Shown here: piece by piece, positions 38,201 through 47,391 of the stretch
Layout: every line of letters starts with the position of its first letter
Position numbering within the stretch: the stretch's first letter is position 1
Assembly (NCBI RefSeq): GCF_016632335.1
Contig: NZ_JAEPBG010000001.1
Location: 496,001-560,000, forward strand
DNA: 64,000 nt
Direction of reading: 5' to 3'
Source of the DNA: Noviherbaspirillum pedocola
GTDB lineage: Bacteria > Pseudomonadota > Gammaproteobacteria > Burkholderiales > Burkholderiaceae_D
The notes under the pieces: model-generated
What the model saw: only the letters and a program-made list of their open reading frames with translations
What the model was told of the DNA's origin: nothing
Databases searched by the model: none
Translations under genes and position numbers: made by a program

Positions 38201-40983
38201 CCGACCATGCGCTTGCGATGCGTATCGATGCGCCTGGCGCGCGCGCGCACTTCGAGCGGCACGCCGGCCAGCGGCCGTCCGTCGAGGTCCAGCGTCAGCG
38301 CGGTGATGGCGGAGCGCTTGCCCGAGCGCATCCACGATTCGGTCTTGATGCCGGCAATCACCGCCGCCGGCCATAGCGGCACCGTTTGCGACACGGTGCC
38401 GATCTCGCCGTTCGGATCGGCGAAGGTCATCTCGGTCAGCAGTTCGGCGGCGGCGGAAACCGGCGGCAGATCCGGCAGCGTGATGCTGGCAATGCCATTG
38501 CGATCGAGCTTTGCGGCCAGCTTGTCGGCGACGATCTTCTGATCGTCTTCGCGCTGCCCGCCCTCGCCGCGCTCCCTGGTCGCGAAGCTGAATTCCTCAT
38601 AGCCGGCAAAGCGCAGCGCGCGCGGCCGCAGCAAGGCGCTAACCTGCACCGGCAAGCCGGAAGCGCCGCCGCCGTTCAGGTAATTCAGCTGCAGCGTGAG
38701 CGGCAGCGACTTCGGCGCAACCTGGTCCGTCTTCGGCGGCGCGATCCGGCCCTGCAATACCGGCAGCCGGAATTCCTCGACGCGGAAGCTGCCGCTCATG
38801 CGCGAGCGCGCCCCGTCATCGCCATCGAAGGACGGCGCGGTTTGCGCTTCGCCGGCGGCGTCGACCTTGCCCTGGTCGAGGATGACTTCATATCTGCCGA
38901 GCCTGGCCTCTTGCGGAATGCGGAACATCGTCTCCGCCGCGGCGCGGTCGCGCCAGGTCAGCGGGAAGCGATATTCCTGGCCGCTGCCCTGGTGCACGAT
39001 GCGCACCCGCGTCGGCAGCTGCTCCCGTCGCGGCAGCGCGAAGCCGGCGCCGGTTTCGGTGCGCAGGATGTGCTTCATCGATACCGTCTGCCCGGCGCGC
39101 AGCAGCGTGCGGTCGAACACGGTATGCGCGCGCAGCGTGGACGGTTGCGACATGTCGGTCGGCACATTGAAGCGGAAGGATTCGATGCCGTCATTCCAGC
39201 TCGACAGCGCGAACGCCATGTCCGGCCTACCCTTTGCATCGATGGCGCGGGCGCTGACGAACAGGCCCTGCACCAGGCGCTGGTCGTAATTCCTGTCGCC
39301 GCAGTTCGGATCCAGCGCCACCGGCACATGGGCCACGCCGTCCGCGCCGGTTGCGCCACGCCACAACGGCTTGCCGAAGCAATCGGCAATGCGCACGTCG
39401 GCATTGGCGACCGGCTTGCCGCCATCCAGCGTCGTCACCCAGACCGCGCCATTCTCCCGGCCGATCTTCAGGTGCACCGCGAGATTGGTCACCAGCACGC
39501 TCGTGCGCACATACATCGGCGCGATCTTGCCCAGCAGCGCCGCGCCCAGCCGCTGCGACTCCAGCTCGACCACATAGAAGCCGGGCGAGCGGAACGGAAT
39601 GCCGATCACTTCGAACGGCCGCTGGCCGTTCTCGTCCGGATGCGGCGACGGCAGATTCATGCGCTGCGCGCCGGGCTGTTTCGCCAGCAGCGACAGGCTG
39701 CGGGTTTCCACGGTCTTGCCATCGATATCGATCGCGCTTTCGTGATAGCGCTGCAAGCGCGACAGCCACTCGATGACCGCAGCATCGCCATCGACCGCGA
39801 GCGTGGACGCCATCGGCGCGACGCGGCCATCTCCTGTTCGTACAAGCAGATCCGGCTCGACATTGCGCAGCGTGACAGGCAACGCCGGTTCGTCATTCAG
39901 CTCAAGAATGCCGAAGGGCGCTGCGGCGAACTTGGCCAGCGGCGGCATCGCCGCGGTGCGGGGATGCAGCGGAAACTGCGCGGCATTGGCCGGCGCGCGG
40001 CCGGCGTCATCCTTCAGTTCGCGCGGCAGGTCGATGGTCAGCGTCGCGTTTTCCGGGAATGGCGGCTTGAATTCCAGGCCGGTGACCGTATCGCCGGCGC
40101 CATCGGTATCGTCGGGCTTGCGCGCGCCCATGACTGAATTCAGGCGGATGCGCTCGGCCAGCTCGCGCGAGATCGGCGCGGAGAATTCGAGCCGGATCGG
40201 CCGCAGCGGCACGCAACCGGCATGCGCGCTTTCGCGTTCGCAGGAGAAGTTGACGGTGAAGGCTTTGCGTACCTTGTAATCGAAGCGCTGCGGCTGGCGC
40301 GTCGCCATGCCGTTCGGGGTGGCGATGCCGCGATCCCAGACCAGGCGCAGCGCTGCATCATTAGGCAGGCGCTGCGCGCACTGCAGGGCCAGCAGATGCG
40401 CGGCCGGTGTGTTCGGCTCGAGCTGCCTGACCAGGTCCTCGCGCGGCTTGCCCTTGACCAGCCGCGCCGGAACACGTTCATTGACGCCTTGGGCTTCGCA
40501 CCAGGCATGTCCGGCGATGCTGTTCTCGGCAACCGGACCGGTCAGGCGCAGCAGGAAGATCTGCTCTTCATCGATCTGATGCCAGGCAACCCCGGCAGCG
40601 GGATGGATATGCGCCACCGCGGGGCCGCCGGTGTCGAAACGGAACATCGTCTTGCCGGTTAGCGCCGCGCCGGACAGCAGCCGGAAATCCGCCTTCAGCC
40701 GGAAGCTGCAGGTGACGCCGGCCGGCAGCTCGCGCTTGAAGTCATAGACCCAGTTGCGATCGTCGGCCCAGCGCCCGCTACCGGGTTCGGCGCAATCGAT
40801 ATCGAAAGGCATGGGTAGCCGGGGATCACCGAAGCGCACCGCAGCCTCCGGAAAGCTGGCGCGCACCTGGCGCGCGTTCGGCGCCTCGCCCTGCGGCGAA
40901 AACAGAATGCCGCCGACCGCGGCAGCAGCGGCCAGCGGCAGGCAGCACAGCGCGGCGGCAAGCCATTGTTTCAAGCTCGACAT
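35230..40983 (-). CDS. yfhM: Bacterial alpha-2-macroglobulin (YfhM/ECAM-like)
   Basis: About 1917 residues, a periplasmic protease-trapping protein. The N-terminus MSSLKQWLAAALCCLPLAAA is a signal peptide; there is no clean lipobox, unlike E. coli YfhM. The long macroglobulin-like domain series ends in a thioester domain with SCLEQK (Cys near residue 1457), the CxEQ motif that forms the reactive thioester. The C-terminal region holds the receptor-like end. GGAGGA lies just before the tandem ATGATG; the second ATG (40983) has the better spacing. It is followed one base later by pbpC. It sits beside a giant protease-like gene, which may be chance because the pairing with pbpC is common. Confidence 0.93.
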   Translation of the reverse strand: MSSLKQWLAAALCCLPLAAAAAVGGILFSPQGEAPNARQVRASFPEAAVRFGDPRLPMPFDIDCAEPGSGRWADDRNWVYDFKRELPAGVTCSFRLKADFRLLSGAALTGKTMFRFDTGGPAVAHIHPAAGVAWHQIDEEQIFLLRLTGPVAENSIAGHAWCEAQGVNERVPARLVKGKPREDLVRQLEPNTPAAHLLALQCAQRLPNDAALRLVWDRGIATPNGMATRQPQRFDYKVRKAFTVNFSCERESAHAGCVPLRPIRLEFSAPISRELAERIRLNSVMGARKPDDTDGAGDTVTGLEFKPPFPENATLTIDLPRELKDDAGRAPANAAQFPLHPRTAAMPPLAKFAAAPFGILELNDEPALPVTLRNVEPDLLVRTGDGRVAPMASTLAVDGDAAVIEWLSRLQRYHESAIDIDGKTVETRSLSLLAKQPGAQRMNLPSPHPDENGQRPFEVIGIPFRSPGFYVVELESQRLGAALLGKIAPMYVRTSVLVTNLAVHLKIGRENGAVWVTTLDGGKPVANADVRIADCFGKPLWRGATGADGVAHVPVALDPNCGDRNYDQRLVQGLFVSARAIDAKGRPDMAFALSSWNDGIESFRFNVPTDMSQPSTLRAHTVFDRTLLRAGQTVSMKHILRTETGAGFALPRREQLPTRVRIVHQGSGQEYRFPLTWRDRAAAETMFRIPQEARLGRYEVILDQGKVDAAGEAQTAPSFDGDDGARSRMSGSFRVEEFRLPVLQGRIAPPKTDQVAPKSLPLTLQLNYLNGGGASGLPVQVSALLRPRALRFAGYEEFSFATRERGEGGQREDDQKIVADKLAAKLDRNGIASITLPDLPPVSAAAELLTEMTFADPNGEIGTVSQTVPLWPAAVIAGIKTESWMRSGKRSAITALTLDLDGRPLAGVPLEVRARARRIDTHRKRMVGGFYAYENTRSERDLGLLCQGNSDAHGMLRCDVDIGVDGEVEFEASARDEAKRSATAFATAWLGNAEWFGGDNGDRIDILPEKRRYKPGETASFQVRMPFRQATALVAIEREGVIETRVVQLSGSNPVIKLPVRAEWGANVYVSVLAVRPRLREVPWYSFFTWGWREPRNWWTDYRAYTAPGTTVDLGKPAFRYGIAEIGVGAEAFRLDVKVDPAQAVYPVRGRAEVAIRVSLPDGKPAAGAEIALAAVDEALLELQANDSWDLIGAMVQRRSYGVETATAQMQVIGKRHFGRKALPAGGGGKAVTRELVDTLLLWQPAIRLDGQGRAHVTVPLNDALTSFRIVAVATAGEGRFGTGSASIRSSQDVQLIAGLPPLVREGDRYGAMVTLRNGAARAMAVDVEARMAGRALDAQPRRVRLEAGESQQLSWDVVAPQDVKEVAWELRAQEVGSGGNVGARDALKLSQKVLPAVPVTVQQATLIQLDGAAEWKLGPPAGSLPGRGGVALSLSPSITGAADGLRRYFETYPYSCLEQKTSRAIGLQDETMWQRIVAELPIYLDDNGLARYFPSSASGIEGSEILTAYVLAITHEAGWSVPDASRERMLAGLQAFVEGRIERRYEWLGRNDRDERRLQALEALSRYGRMPVRALDAIEIAPARLSTAALLDWLSILQRTNGIAGRAQLLETARQELASRLDFSGTTLKFRKEADEDFWWRMVGPDLNAGRTVLLALDDATLVADAPRLVTGALGRQSRGHWSTTTANAWGLLALKKFAARYEADKVGGTTRATLRQGGAATSASHAWGGAGRIDLPWKVVAPRADDGLTLKHDGPGRPWVTMQSLAAVPLKAPFEAGYAIRRRIEAVEQKESGHWSRGDILRVTLEVDAQADMSWVVVSDPVPAGATVLGSSLGRDSAIAAQGNQQKGAAWLAFEERSFDAFRAYYQWAPAGKFSISYTLRLNNPGKFHLPPTRVEAMYAPERQAMMPNAVLEVQ

Positions 40984-41144
40984 CATTTCCTCCGTTTTGA
41001 AGCCGACTTGGTAACGCCGCGCGTCGCAGGATTGCCAGTTCACAAAAAAATTCTGCTGCGCGTGGCCCATGCGCCCGGACGTAGCGCGGCATTGCCGCTG
41101 TGCTTGCGGTAAACTGCGCGGTTTTACGTTTTCCTTAAACCACC

Positions 41145-41480
41145 ATGCGCGCACACCGCATTCTGCCCGGCATCGCGCTTGCCGCGGCGCTGTTTTCCTG
41201 CCTGCCAGCGCAAGCCATGGAGCGCATGTTCCCGAATACGGCCAAGCGCGGCACGCTGTCCACCGTCGACTATCCGACCATGCGCATGGACGGCGCGGTG
41301 CGCAAGTTCGCGCCAGGCGCGTGGATCCGCAATCAGTTCAACACCGTGGACGTGCCGGCCAGCCTGGGTGGACGGGAATTCACCGTCAACTACACCGAAA
41401 ATCCGCAGGGCGACATCGACCGCGTCTGGATCCTGACGCCCGAAGAAGCCACGAAGCCTGCGCCGGCCCAAAGCCGCTGA
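41145..41480 (+). CDS. Small secreted protein, conserved hypothetical
   Basis: 111 residues with a signal peptide ([20 protein letters not shown], likely cleavage after AQA). The mature part of about 87 residues has a basic start, a [17 protein letters not shown] stretch and a polar tail; no family is recognised. It is divergent from the macroglobulin gene (161-base shared control region) and 62 bases ahead of miaB. Confidence 0.75.
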   Translation: MRAHRILPGIALAAALFSCLPAQAMERMFPNTAKRGTLSTVDYPTMRMDGAVRKFAPGAWIRNQFNTVDVPASLGGREFTVNYTENPQGDIDRVWILTPEEATKPAPAQSR

Positions 41481-41542
41481 CCACGCGCCCCATACGCACT
41501 ACAAGCCCCATACGCCCCATACGCCCTACAGGCAAAGACGCC

Positions 41543-42880
41543 ATGCAAAAGAAAGTATTCATCAAGACCTTTGGCTGCCAGATGAACGAGTACGACTCGG
41601 ACAAGATGGCCGACGTGCTCGGCGCGGCCGAAGGCTATGTCAAGACCGACACGCCGGAAGATGCCGACGTCATCCTGTTCAACACCTGCTCGGTACGCGA
41701 GAAGGCCGCCGAGAAAGTGTTTTCCGACCTCGGCCGCGTGCGCGAACTGAAGCGCGACAAGCCGGGCTTGGTGATCGGCGTCGGCGGCTGCGTCGCGTCG
41801 CAGGAAGGCGAGGCCATCATCCGCCGTGCGCCGTATGTCGACGTGGTGTTCGGCCCGCAGACGCTGCACCGCCTGCCCGACATGCTGCAGCAGCGCCGTG
41901 CCAGCGGCAAACCGCAGGTCGACATCAGCTTTCCGGAAATCGAGAAGTTCGACCATCTGCCGCCGGCGCGCGTGGAAGGCGCGAGCGCTTTCGTATCGAT
42001 CATGGAAGGCTGCTCGAAGTACTGCAGCTATTGCGTGGTGCCCTACACCCGCGGCGAGGAAGTCTCGCGCCGCTTCGAGGATGTGCTGGCCGAGGTCGCC
42101 GGCCTGGCCGAACAGGGCGTAAAGGAAATCACGCTCCTGGGCCAGAACGTCAATGCCTACCGTGGCGCGATGGAAGATGGCGAGATCGCCGACTTTGCGC
42201 TCCTGATCGAATACATCGCCGAGTTCGAAGGCATAGAACGCATCCGCTACGTGACCAGCCATCCGAAGGAAATGAGTCAGCGCTTGATCGATGTCTATGC
42301 GAAAGTTCCGAAGCTGGTGAATCATCTTTACCTGCCGGTGCAGCATGGCTCGGACCGGATCCTGGCGGCGATGAAGCGCGGCTACACCGTGCTGGAATAC
42401 AAGTCCATCATCCGTCGCCTGCGCGCGGTGCGGCCCGATATTGCGATCTCATCCGACTTCATCGTCGGCTTTCCGGGAGAGACCGATGCGGATTTCGAAG
42501 CGATGATGAAACTGATTGCCGACGTCGGCTACGACCACAGCTTTTCCTACATCTTCAGCCCCCGCCCCGGCACGCCGGCGGCCAATCTGCCCGACGATAC
42601 GCCGCATGAAGTCAAGCTCGCGCGACTGCAGCATCTGCAATCGGTAATCAATGAAAACGGCCGCCGCTACATCGCCAGCCTGCTCGGCACGACGCAGCGC
42701 ATCCTGGTCGAAGGTCCTTCGAAGAAGGATGCCAACGAATACCAGGGCCGCACCGAGAGCAATCGCGTGGTGAACTTCAACGGCGGCCCGAACGGCGCGC
42801 GCCTCGTCGGCCAGCTCGTCGACGTGCGCATCACCCATGCTTTCGCCAATTCGCTGCGCGGCGACATCGTCGTGCAGTAG
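41543..42880 (+). CDS. miaB: tRNA-2-methylthio-N6-dimethylallyladenosine synthase
   Basis: 445 residues. A radical-SAM methylthiotransferase that adds the 2-methylthio group to i6A37 of tRNAs, following MiaA. Order: MTTase N-terminal domain with cluster cysteines C12 ([10 protein letters not shown]), C49 (NTCSVRE) and C82 (GGCVASQE); radical SAM core with C156-x3-C160-x2-C163 (GCSKYCSYC); C-terminal TRAM domain. Full length for the family. The in-frame upstream extension to 41069 overlaps the small secreted gene and is rejected. It begins the run to phoH, ybeY and corC, the usual Burkholderiales order. Confidence 0.97.
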   Translation: MQKKVFIKTFGCQMNEYDSDKMADVLGAAEGYVKTDTPEDADVILFNTCSVREKAAEKVFSDLGRVRELKRDKPGLVIGVGGCVASQEGEAIIRRAPYVDVVFGPQTLHRLPDMLQQRRASGKPQVDISFPEIEKFDHLPPARVEGASAFVSIMEGCSKYCSYCVVPYTRGEEVSRRFEDVLAEVAGLAEQGVKEITLLGQNVNAYRGAMEDGEIADFALLIEYIAEFEGIERIRYVTSHPKEMSQRLIDVYAKVPKLVNHLYLPVQHGSDRILAAMKRGYTVLEYKSIIRRLRAVRPDIAISSDFIVGFPGETDADFEAMMKLIADVGYDHSFSYIFSPRPGTPAANLPDDTPHEVKLARLQHLQSVINENGRRYIASLLGTTQRILVEGPSKKDANEYQGRTESNRVVNFNGGPNGARLVGQLVDVRITHAFANSLRGDIVVQ

Positions 42881-42901
42881 CCCACCAGGAACTCTTTCGA
42901 T

Positions 42902-43924
42902 TTGAAAACCAAAACCCCGATGCAGGCGCTGCATTTCGAACCGCAGCCCGTGGACAACAACCGGCTCGCCAACCTTTGCGGACCGATGGATGAGAACCTG
43001 CGCCAGATCTCGGCCGCGCTCGATGTGACGCTGTTTCGCCGCGGCGAGAAGTTCATCGTCTCGGGCGCCAATGCCGAGCGCGCGGTCGACATGCTGCAAA
43101 AGTTCTATGCGGCGGCCGACAAGCCGGTCTCGATCGAGAATGTGCAGCTGGCCCTGGTCGAGCAGCGCGCCGGCCTGGCGCAGGACAAGGAAAAGCCGGC
43201 CATCCTCGCGCGCAAGACCGCGTCCGAAGAACTCGAGCCGGTGGAAAGCCCGGTGCTGAAAACCCGGCGCAGCGATCTGCGCGGCCGCACGCCGCATCAG
43301 AACCATTACCTGAAGCACATCCTCGAACATGACGTGACCTTCGGCATCGGCCCGGCCGGCACTGGCAAGACCTATCTCGCCGTGGCCTGCGCGGTCGATG
43401 CGCTCGAGCGCGACGCGGTCAAGCGCATCGTGCTGACCCGTCCCGCGGTGGAAGCCGGCGAACGCCTGGGCTTTCTGCCGGGCGACCTGGCGCAGAAGGT
43501 CGATCCGTATCTGCGTCCGCTGTACGACGCGCTGTACGACCTGATGGGCTTCGACCGCGTGCAGAAGATGTTCGAGAAGCAGGCCATCGAGATCGCGCCG
43601 CTGGCCTACATGCGCGGCCGCACGCTCAACCATGCCTTCATCATCCTCGACGAAGCGCAGAACACCACGCCCGAGCAGATGAAGATGCTGCTGACGCGCA
43701 TCGGCTTCGGCAGCAAGGCGGTGATTACCGGCGACGTGACGCAGATCGATCTGCAGCGCAACCAGAAATCCGGTCTGGTCGATGCGATGCGGGTGCTGGA
43801 CGACGTGCGCGGCATTGCCTTCACCCATTTCACCAGCGCCGACGTGGTGCGTCATCCGCTGGTGGCGCGCATCGTGGATGCCTATGAAGCCGCGGGCGAC
43901 GGCGGCAACGCGCCGCGTTCCTGA
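42902..43924 (+). CDS. phoH: PhoH-family ATPase (YbeZ)
   Basis: 340 residues. A P-loop ATPase linked to RNA metabolism, usually paired with YbeY. An N-terminal KH-like part is followed by the ATPase core with Walker [14 protein letters not shown] and Walker [10 protein letters not shown], then the GDVTQIDL sensor. The reading frame begins with TTG at 42902, with AGGAAC upstream, and codes [19 protein letters not shown], which resembles related starts; an ATG at 42920 is the alternative. It ends 2 bases before ybeY. Confidence 0.94.
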   Translation: MKTKTPMQALHFEPQPVDNNRLANLCGPMDENLRQISAALDVTLFRRGEKFIVSGANAERAVDMLQKFYAAADKPVSIENVQLALVEQRAGLAQDKEKPAILARKTASEELEPVESPVLKTRRSDLRGRTPHQNHYLKHILEHDVTFGIGPAGTGKTYLAVACAVDALERDAVKRIVLTRPAVEAGERLGFLPGDLAQKVDPYLRPLYDALYDLMGFDRVQKMFEKQAIEIAPLAYMRGRTLNHAFIILDEAQNTTPEQMKMLLTRIGFGSKAVITGDVTQIDLQRNQKSGLVDAMRVLDDVRGIAFTHFTSADVVRHPLVARIVDAYEAAGDGGNAPRS

Positions 43925-43926
43925 CG

Positions 43927-44394
43927 ATGGCGGCCAAACCCAAGCTGACGCTGTCGGTGCAGTTCGCCGATCCGCGCCTGAAGGACGAGCTGCCCCGTGC
44001 CGACATCCGGCGCTGGGCGCAGGCCGCGCTGTTTGCGCCGGCCGAGCTGGCGATCCGCTTCGTCGATGCCGACGAAGGCCGGACGCTGAACCGCGAATAC
44101 CGCGGCAAGGACTATGCGACCAATGTGCTGACCTTCGCCTATACCGAGGACGAGGACGCTGAAACGACGCAGGCTGACATCATCCTGTGCACCGATGTGC
44201 TGCAGCGCGAAGCCGCCGAGCAGGAAATCACGGTGCGCTCGCATGCGGCGCACCTGATCGTGCATGGCGTGCTGCATGCGCAGGGCTATGACCACGAGGA
44301 TGACGAGGAAGCTGCCGAGATGGAAGGATTGGAAACCGAGATCCTGGCCGGGCTTGGCATTGCCGATCCGTATCGGGAAAGATCCGGGAATTAG
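43927..44394 (+). CDS. ybeY: Endoribonuclease YbeY (rRNA maturation)
   Basis: 155 residues. A single-strand endoribonuclease needed for 16S rRNA 3' end maturation and ribosome quality control. The zinc signature [11 protein letters not shown] (H-x3-H-x5-H type) is complete near residue 118, and the family motif [16 protein letters not shown] is present. It directly follows phoH with a 2-base gap. Normal family length. Confidence 0.97.
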   Translation: MAAKPKLTLSVQFADPRLKDELPRADIRRWAQAALFAPAELAIRFVDADEGRTLNREYRGKDYATNVLTFAYTEDEDAETTQADIILCTDVLQREAAEQEITVRSHAAHLIVHGVLHAQGYDHEDDEEAAEMEGLETEILAGLGIADPYRERSGN

Positions 44395-44414
44395 CGCGCG
44401 GATCGCCGGTCTAT

Positions 44415-44475
44415 CGTAGGGTAGGCGAAGCCCACGCGGTTGTGCGACTGCCGCGTGGGCTTCGCCCACCCTACG
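44415..44475. repeat. Palindromic element, GTGGGC family
   Basis: Arms of 25 bases (44415-44439 and 44451-44475) match at 24 of 25 positions across an 11-base loop; the core is GGGCGAAGCCCACGCGG. It lies in the gap between ybeY and the corC-like gene. A solo half of the same family is at 47283. No T run follows, so it looks like a dispersed repeat more than a terminator. Confidence 0.85.
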
Positions 44476-44609
44476 GGTCCCTGCTTCGCCCGCGCGCCAG
44501 CACCCATGGGTCAAGTGCGTGTGCAGAACAATCCCGGCAAGCCCGTTTTCCGGAACCCTTATGGCTTTGTTGTATCCTAACCCCCTTCGAAACAACGGCA
44601 TCTCGCCAA

Positions 44610-45497
44610 ATGCAAGACTACCCTAGTAGCGCCAGAAACCCTGACGCCAAGCCTCACCGGTCACTGCTGGAACGCCTGACCGCTCTCATCTCCCCCGAAC
44701 CCGAGAACCGCGCCGAACTGCTGGAAATCCTGCATGAAGCGCATGAACGCAACCTGATCGACGCCGATGCGCTGTCCATGATCGAGGGTGTGTTCCAGGT
44801 TTCCGACCTGTCCGCGCGCGACATCATGGTGCCGCGCTCCCAGATGGACACGGTCGACATTTCCAAGCCGATCGAGGAATGGATGCCGATGGTGCTGGAA
44901 ACCGCGCACTCGCGCTTCCCGGCCATCGATGGCGAACGCGACCGCGTCGCCGGCATCCTGCTGGCGAAAGACCTGCTGCGCTATTACGCCGAAGAAAGCT
45001 TCGATTTGCGCGGCGCACTGCGCCCGGCGGTGTTCATCCCGGAATCGAAGCGCCTGAACGTGCTCCTGCGCGACTTCCGCGCCAACCGCAACCACATGGC
45101 CATCGTCGTCGATGAATACGGCGGCGTGGCCGGGCTGATCACCATCGAGGACGTGCTCGAGCAGATCGTCGGCGACATCGAGGATGAATACGACTACGAC
45201 GAGGAAGAGGACAACGTCCTGCAGCTGAAGGAAGGTCCGAACGGCCCGCGCTGGCGTGTCAAGGCGCTGACCGAGATCGAGCAGTTCAACGAATGCCTCG
45301 GCACCCATCTCGCCGACGGCGATGTCGACACCATAGGCGGCCTGGTCGCTGGCCATCTCGGCCGCATGCCGCGCAAGGGTGAAGTCTTCGAACTCGACGG
45401 TTTGCGCTTCGAAGTGCTGCGCGCCGATGCGCGCCAGCTGCATGTGCTGCTGGTGGAAAAGCTGCAGCCGGCGCGGGAAGACGAAGCGCTGGCCTGA
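44610..45497 (+). CDS. corC: CBS-domain HlyC/CorC-family protein
   Basis: 295 residues. Soluble CorC-type protein with a CBS pair (about 70-195; ARDIMVPRSQMDTV opens it and VVDEYGGVAGLITIEDVLEQIVG closes it) and a C-terminal CorC/HlyC domain (about 215-285). It is named for a link to cobalt/magnesium tolerance, and the gene almost always precedes lnt. The ATG at 44610 gives the family N-terminus; the longer frame from 44442 spans the palindrome and is not used. An acidic linker DEYDYDEEED separates the domains. It is followed by a terminator-like hairpin. Confidence 0.93.
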   Translation: MQDYPSSARNPDAKPHRSLLERLTALISPEPENRAELLEILHEAHERNLIDADALSMIEGVFQVSDLSARDIMVPRSQMDTVDISKPIEEWMPMVLETAHSRFPAIDGERDRVAGILLAKDLLRYYAEESFDLRGALRPAVFIPESKRLNVLLRDFRANRNHMAIVVDEYGGVAGLITIEDVLEQIVGDIEDEYDYDEEEDNVLQLKEGPNGPRWRVKALTEIEQFNECLGTHLADGDVDTIGGLVAGHLGRMPRKGEVFELDGLRFEVLRADARQLHVLLVEKLQPAREDEALA

Positions 45498-45520
45498 TGC
45501 CGCTGCCTTTGCCATGCGCA

Positions 45521-45552
45521 CGCGCCCGGCCGTTCCGGGCGCGCTGCTTTTT
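45521..45552 (+). terminator. Rho-independent terminator after corC
   Basis: Arms CGCGCCCGG (45521-45529) and CCGGGCGCG (45535-45543) enclose a 5-base loop, followed after CTGC by TTTTT. It may be partial, since lnt follows on the same strand within 45 bases. Confidence 0.75.
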
Positions 45553-45594
45553 CCGTCCCATTGAACCCACCCAATTTTCCTGAACCTGCCGCGG

Positions 45595-47145
45595 ATGCTT
45601 TCCGATTCCAAGTCCCCTGCCCTGTCGTCCTGGGCCCTGTCACGCTTCGCGCCGCTGGCGGCCCTGCTGGCCGGCATCGCCGCGGTCGCCGGCTTCGCGC
45701 CGCTCGGCTGGTGGCCGCTTGAGATCGCCAGCCTGGCACTCTTGTCGTGGCTGGTATCGCAGCAAGTCTCGGCTGTGCGCAGCGCGCTCGTTGGCTGGTG
45801 CTTCAGCTTCGGCTGGATGGCCGCCGGCGTGTACTGGCTCTACATCAGCATGCACGACTATGGCGGCATGCCGGCCCTGATGGCCGCGGCCGCGGTCGCG
45901 CTGCTGGCGGCCTGGATGGCGGCCTATGCCGCGCTGGCGATGTGGCTGGCCACGCGGCTGCGGCTGCGCCTGTCGGCCTCCACCGCGACGGCGCTGCTGC
46001 TCATCCATCCGCCGCTGTGGATGCTCGGCGAATGGCTGCGCGGCTGGATCGCGACCGGCTTTCCGTGGCTGGCGTCCGGTTATGCGCATACGGGCAGCCC
46101 GCTGGCCGGCTATGCGCCGCTGGTCGGTGTCTACGGCATCGGCTGGCTGGCGATGCTCGTGGCCGGATGTCTGGCATTGGCAGCGATGCGGCGGCCGCGC
46201 GCGCTGATCCTCGGCGCGGTCTTGCTCATCGCCGGTCTGCCGCTGGCACGCATTGCCTGGACCGAGCCGCAGGGCAAACCGATCTCGGTGCGTCTGCTGC
46301 AGGGCAATGTGCCACAGGAGATGAAGTTCAATCCGGAACAGGTGCCAGCCAGCCTCGCGCTGTACCGCGAAATGATCACCGAGGCCCGGGCCGATCTGAT
46401 CGCCACGCCGGAAACGGCGATGCCCATCCTCGCGCAGCAATTGCCGCCCGATTACCTCGAGTCGCTGACTTCCTTCCTGCATGACTCGAAGAGCCACCTG
46501 GTGCTCGGCGTGCCGGTGTCCGACGGTCCGAATCGCTACGCCAACAGCGCGCTCGGCTTCGGCCCCGACAGCGGCAACCATGCCTGGCGCTACGACAAGC
46601 ATCATCTCGTGCCCTTCGGCGAATTCATTCCGCCCGGCGCCCGCTGGTTCGTCGACATGATGAACATCCCGCTGGGCGACTTCACCCGCGGCGACAAGCT
46701 GCAGCCGCCGTTCGAAGCATCCGGGCAATGGATCATGCCGAACATCTGCTACGAGGACTTGTTCGGCGAGGAGATCGCGGACCAGATCGCGGCCGCGCAT
46801 TTCGCGAAGAAGCCTGAGCCGACGATGCTGCTCAACATGTCCAACATCGCCTGGTTCGGCGACTCGATCGCGCTGCCGCAGCATCTGCAGATTTCGCAGA
46901 TGCGCGCGCTGGAGCTGCGCCGGCCGATGCTGCGCGCCACCAATACCGGCGCCACCGCGGTCATCGATGCGCGCGGACAGGTGCAGGCCGAACTCAAGCC
47001 CTTCACCCGCGGCACGCTGGCGGCGTCGGTGCAGGGCATGCATGGCTTGACGCCCTATATCGTGATGGGCAACGCGCTGCCGGTGACGGCGGCGCTGCTT
47101 CTGCTTGGCGGGATGTGGCTGGCGGGGAGAAGAAAGCCTGCGTAG
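45595..47145 (+). CDS. lnt: Apolipoprotein N-acyltransferase
   Basis: 516 residues. The inner-membrane enzyme that adds the third acyl chain to lipoproteins, the last maturation step. About six membrane helices fill the first 215 residues, then a nitrilase-fold domain carries the catalytic Glu (TPETAMPIL), Lys (YDKHHLVPFGEF) and Cys (PNICYEDLFG). A final helix (about 485-510) closes the protein. Normal length. Its stop lies 5 bases before a palindromic element. Confidence 0.96.
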   Translation: MLSDSKSPALSSWALSRFAPLAALLAGIAAVAGFAPLGWWPLEIASLALLSWLVSQQVSAVRSALVGWCFSFGWMAAGVYWLYISMHDYGGMPALMAAAAVALLAAWMAAYAALAMWLATRLRLRLSASTATALLLIHPPLWMLGEWLRGWIATGFPWLASGYAHTGSPLAGYAPLVGVYGIGWLAMLVAGCLALAAMRRPRALILGAVLLIAGLPLARIAWTEPQGKPISVRLLQGNVPQEMKFNPEQVPASLALYREMITEARADLIATPETAMPILAQQLPPDYLESLTSFLHDSKSHLVLGVPVSDGPNRYANSALGFGPDSGNHAWRYDKHHLVPFGEFIPPGARWFVDMMNIPLGDFTRGDKLQPPFEASGQWIMPNICYEDLFGEEIADQIAAAHFAKKPEPTMLLNMSNIAWFGDSIALPQHLQISQMRALELRRPMLRATNTGATAVIDARGQVQAELKPFTRGTLAASVQGMHGLTPYIVMGNALPVTAALLLLGGMWLAGRRKPA

Positions 47146-47150
47146 CCTGC

Positions 47151-47222
47151 GTAGGTTGGGCTGACAAGCCCAACATCAGCCGTCGATGCTGCGCTTGCGT
47201 TGGGCTTGTCAGCCCAACCTAC
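47151..47222. repeat. Palindromic element, TTGGGCT family (perfect copy)
   Basis: Two 24-base arms (47151-47174 and 47199-47222) are perfect inverted repeats around a 24-base loop. Each arm also folds on itself (TTGGGCTGACAAGCCCAA), so a cruciform is possible. Between lnt and glyQ. Related copies are at 53134 and 58424. Confidence 0.88.
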
Positions 47223-47282
47223 AAAAGCCGCATGGGCCTCACGGGGTAACGCAGCTCACACGTTCATGGTCGACCAAGCAAG

Positions 47283-47307
47283 CCGCGTGGGCTGCGCCCA
47301 CCCTGCG
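47283..47307. repeat. Solo half element, GTGGGC family
   Basis: Twenty-five bases nearly the same as the right arm of the element at 44415-44475 (two differences). No matching partner arm is nearby, so it is probably a decayed copy. Confidence 0.7.
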
Positions 47308-47391
47308 AGCATCATGCTTTGTTAGAATCCCGGGTTTGTTCCAAATCTTTCCCATTCCCCTTTCGGCCCGCTCACGCGGCGCGAAACCACG

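Noticed and set aside
35122-38376. Plus-strand frame of 1084 codons opposite the macroglobulin gene
   Set aside because: It is antisense to a conserved gene with signal peptide and thioester motif; composition is that of a shadow frame.
41069-41542. Upstream extension of miaB to 41069
   Set aside because: It overlaps a plausible secreted protein in another frame, and the MiaB family begins at [12 protein letters not shown].
42449-43855. Minus-strand frame of 468 codons opposite miaB and phoH
   Set aside because: Both overlapped genes have full, conserved motifs; the antisense product shows none.
47151-47222. Palindromes as rho-independent terminators or as insertion sequences
   Set aside because: There is no T run after the arms, and no transposase gene or target-site duplication in the elements.
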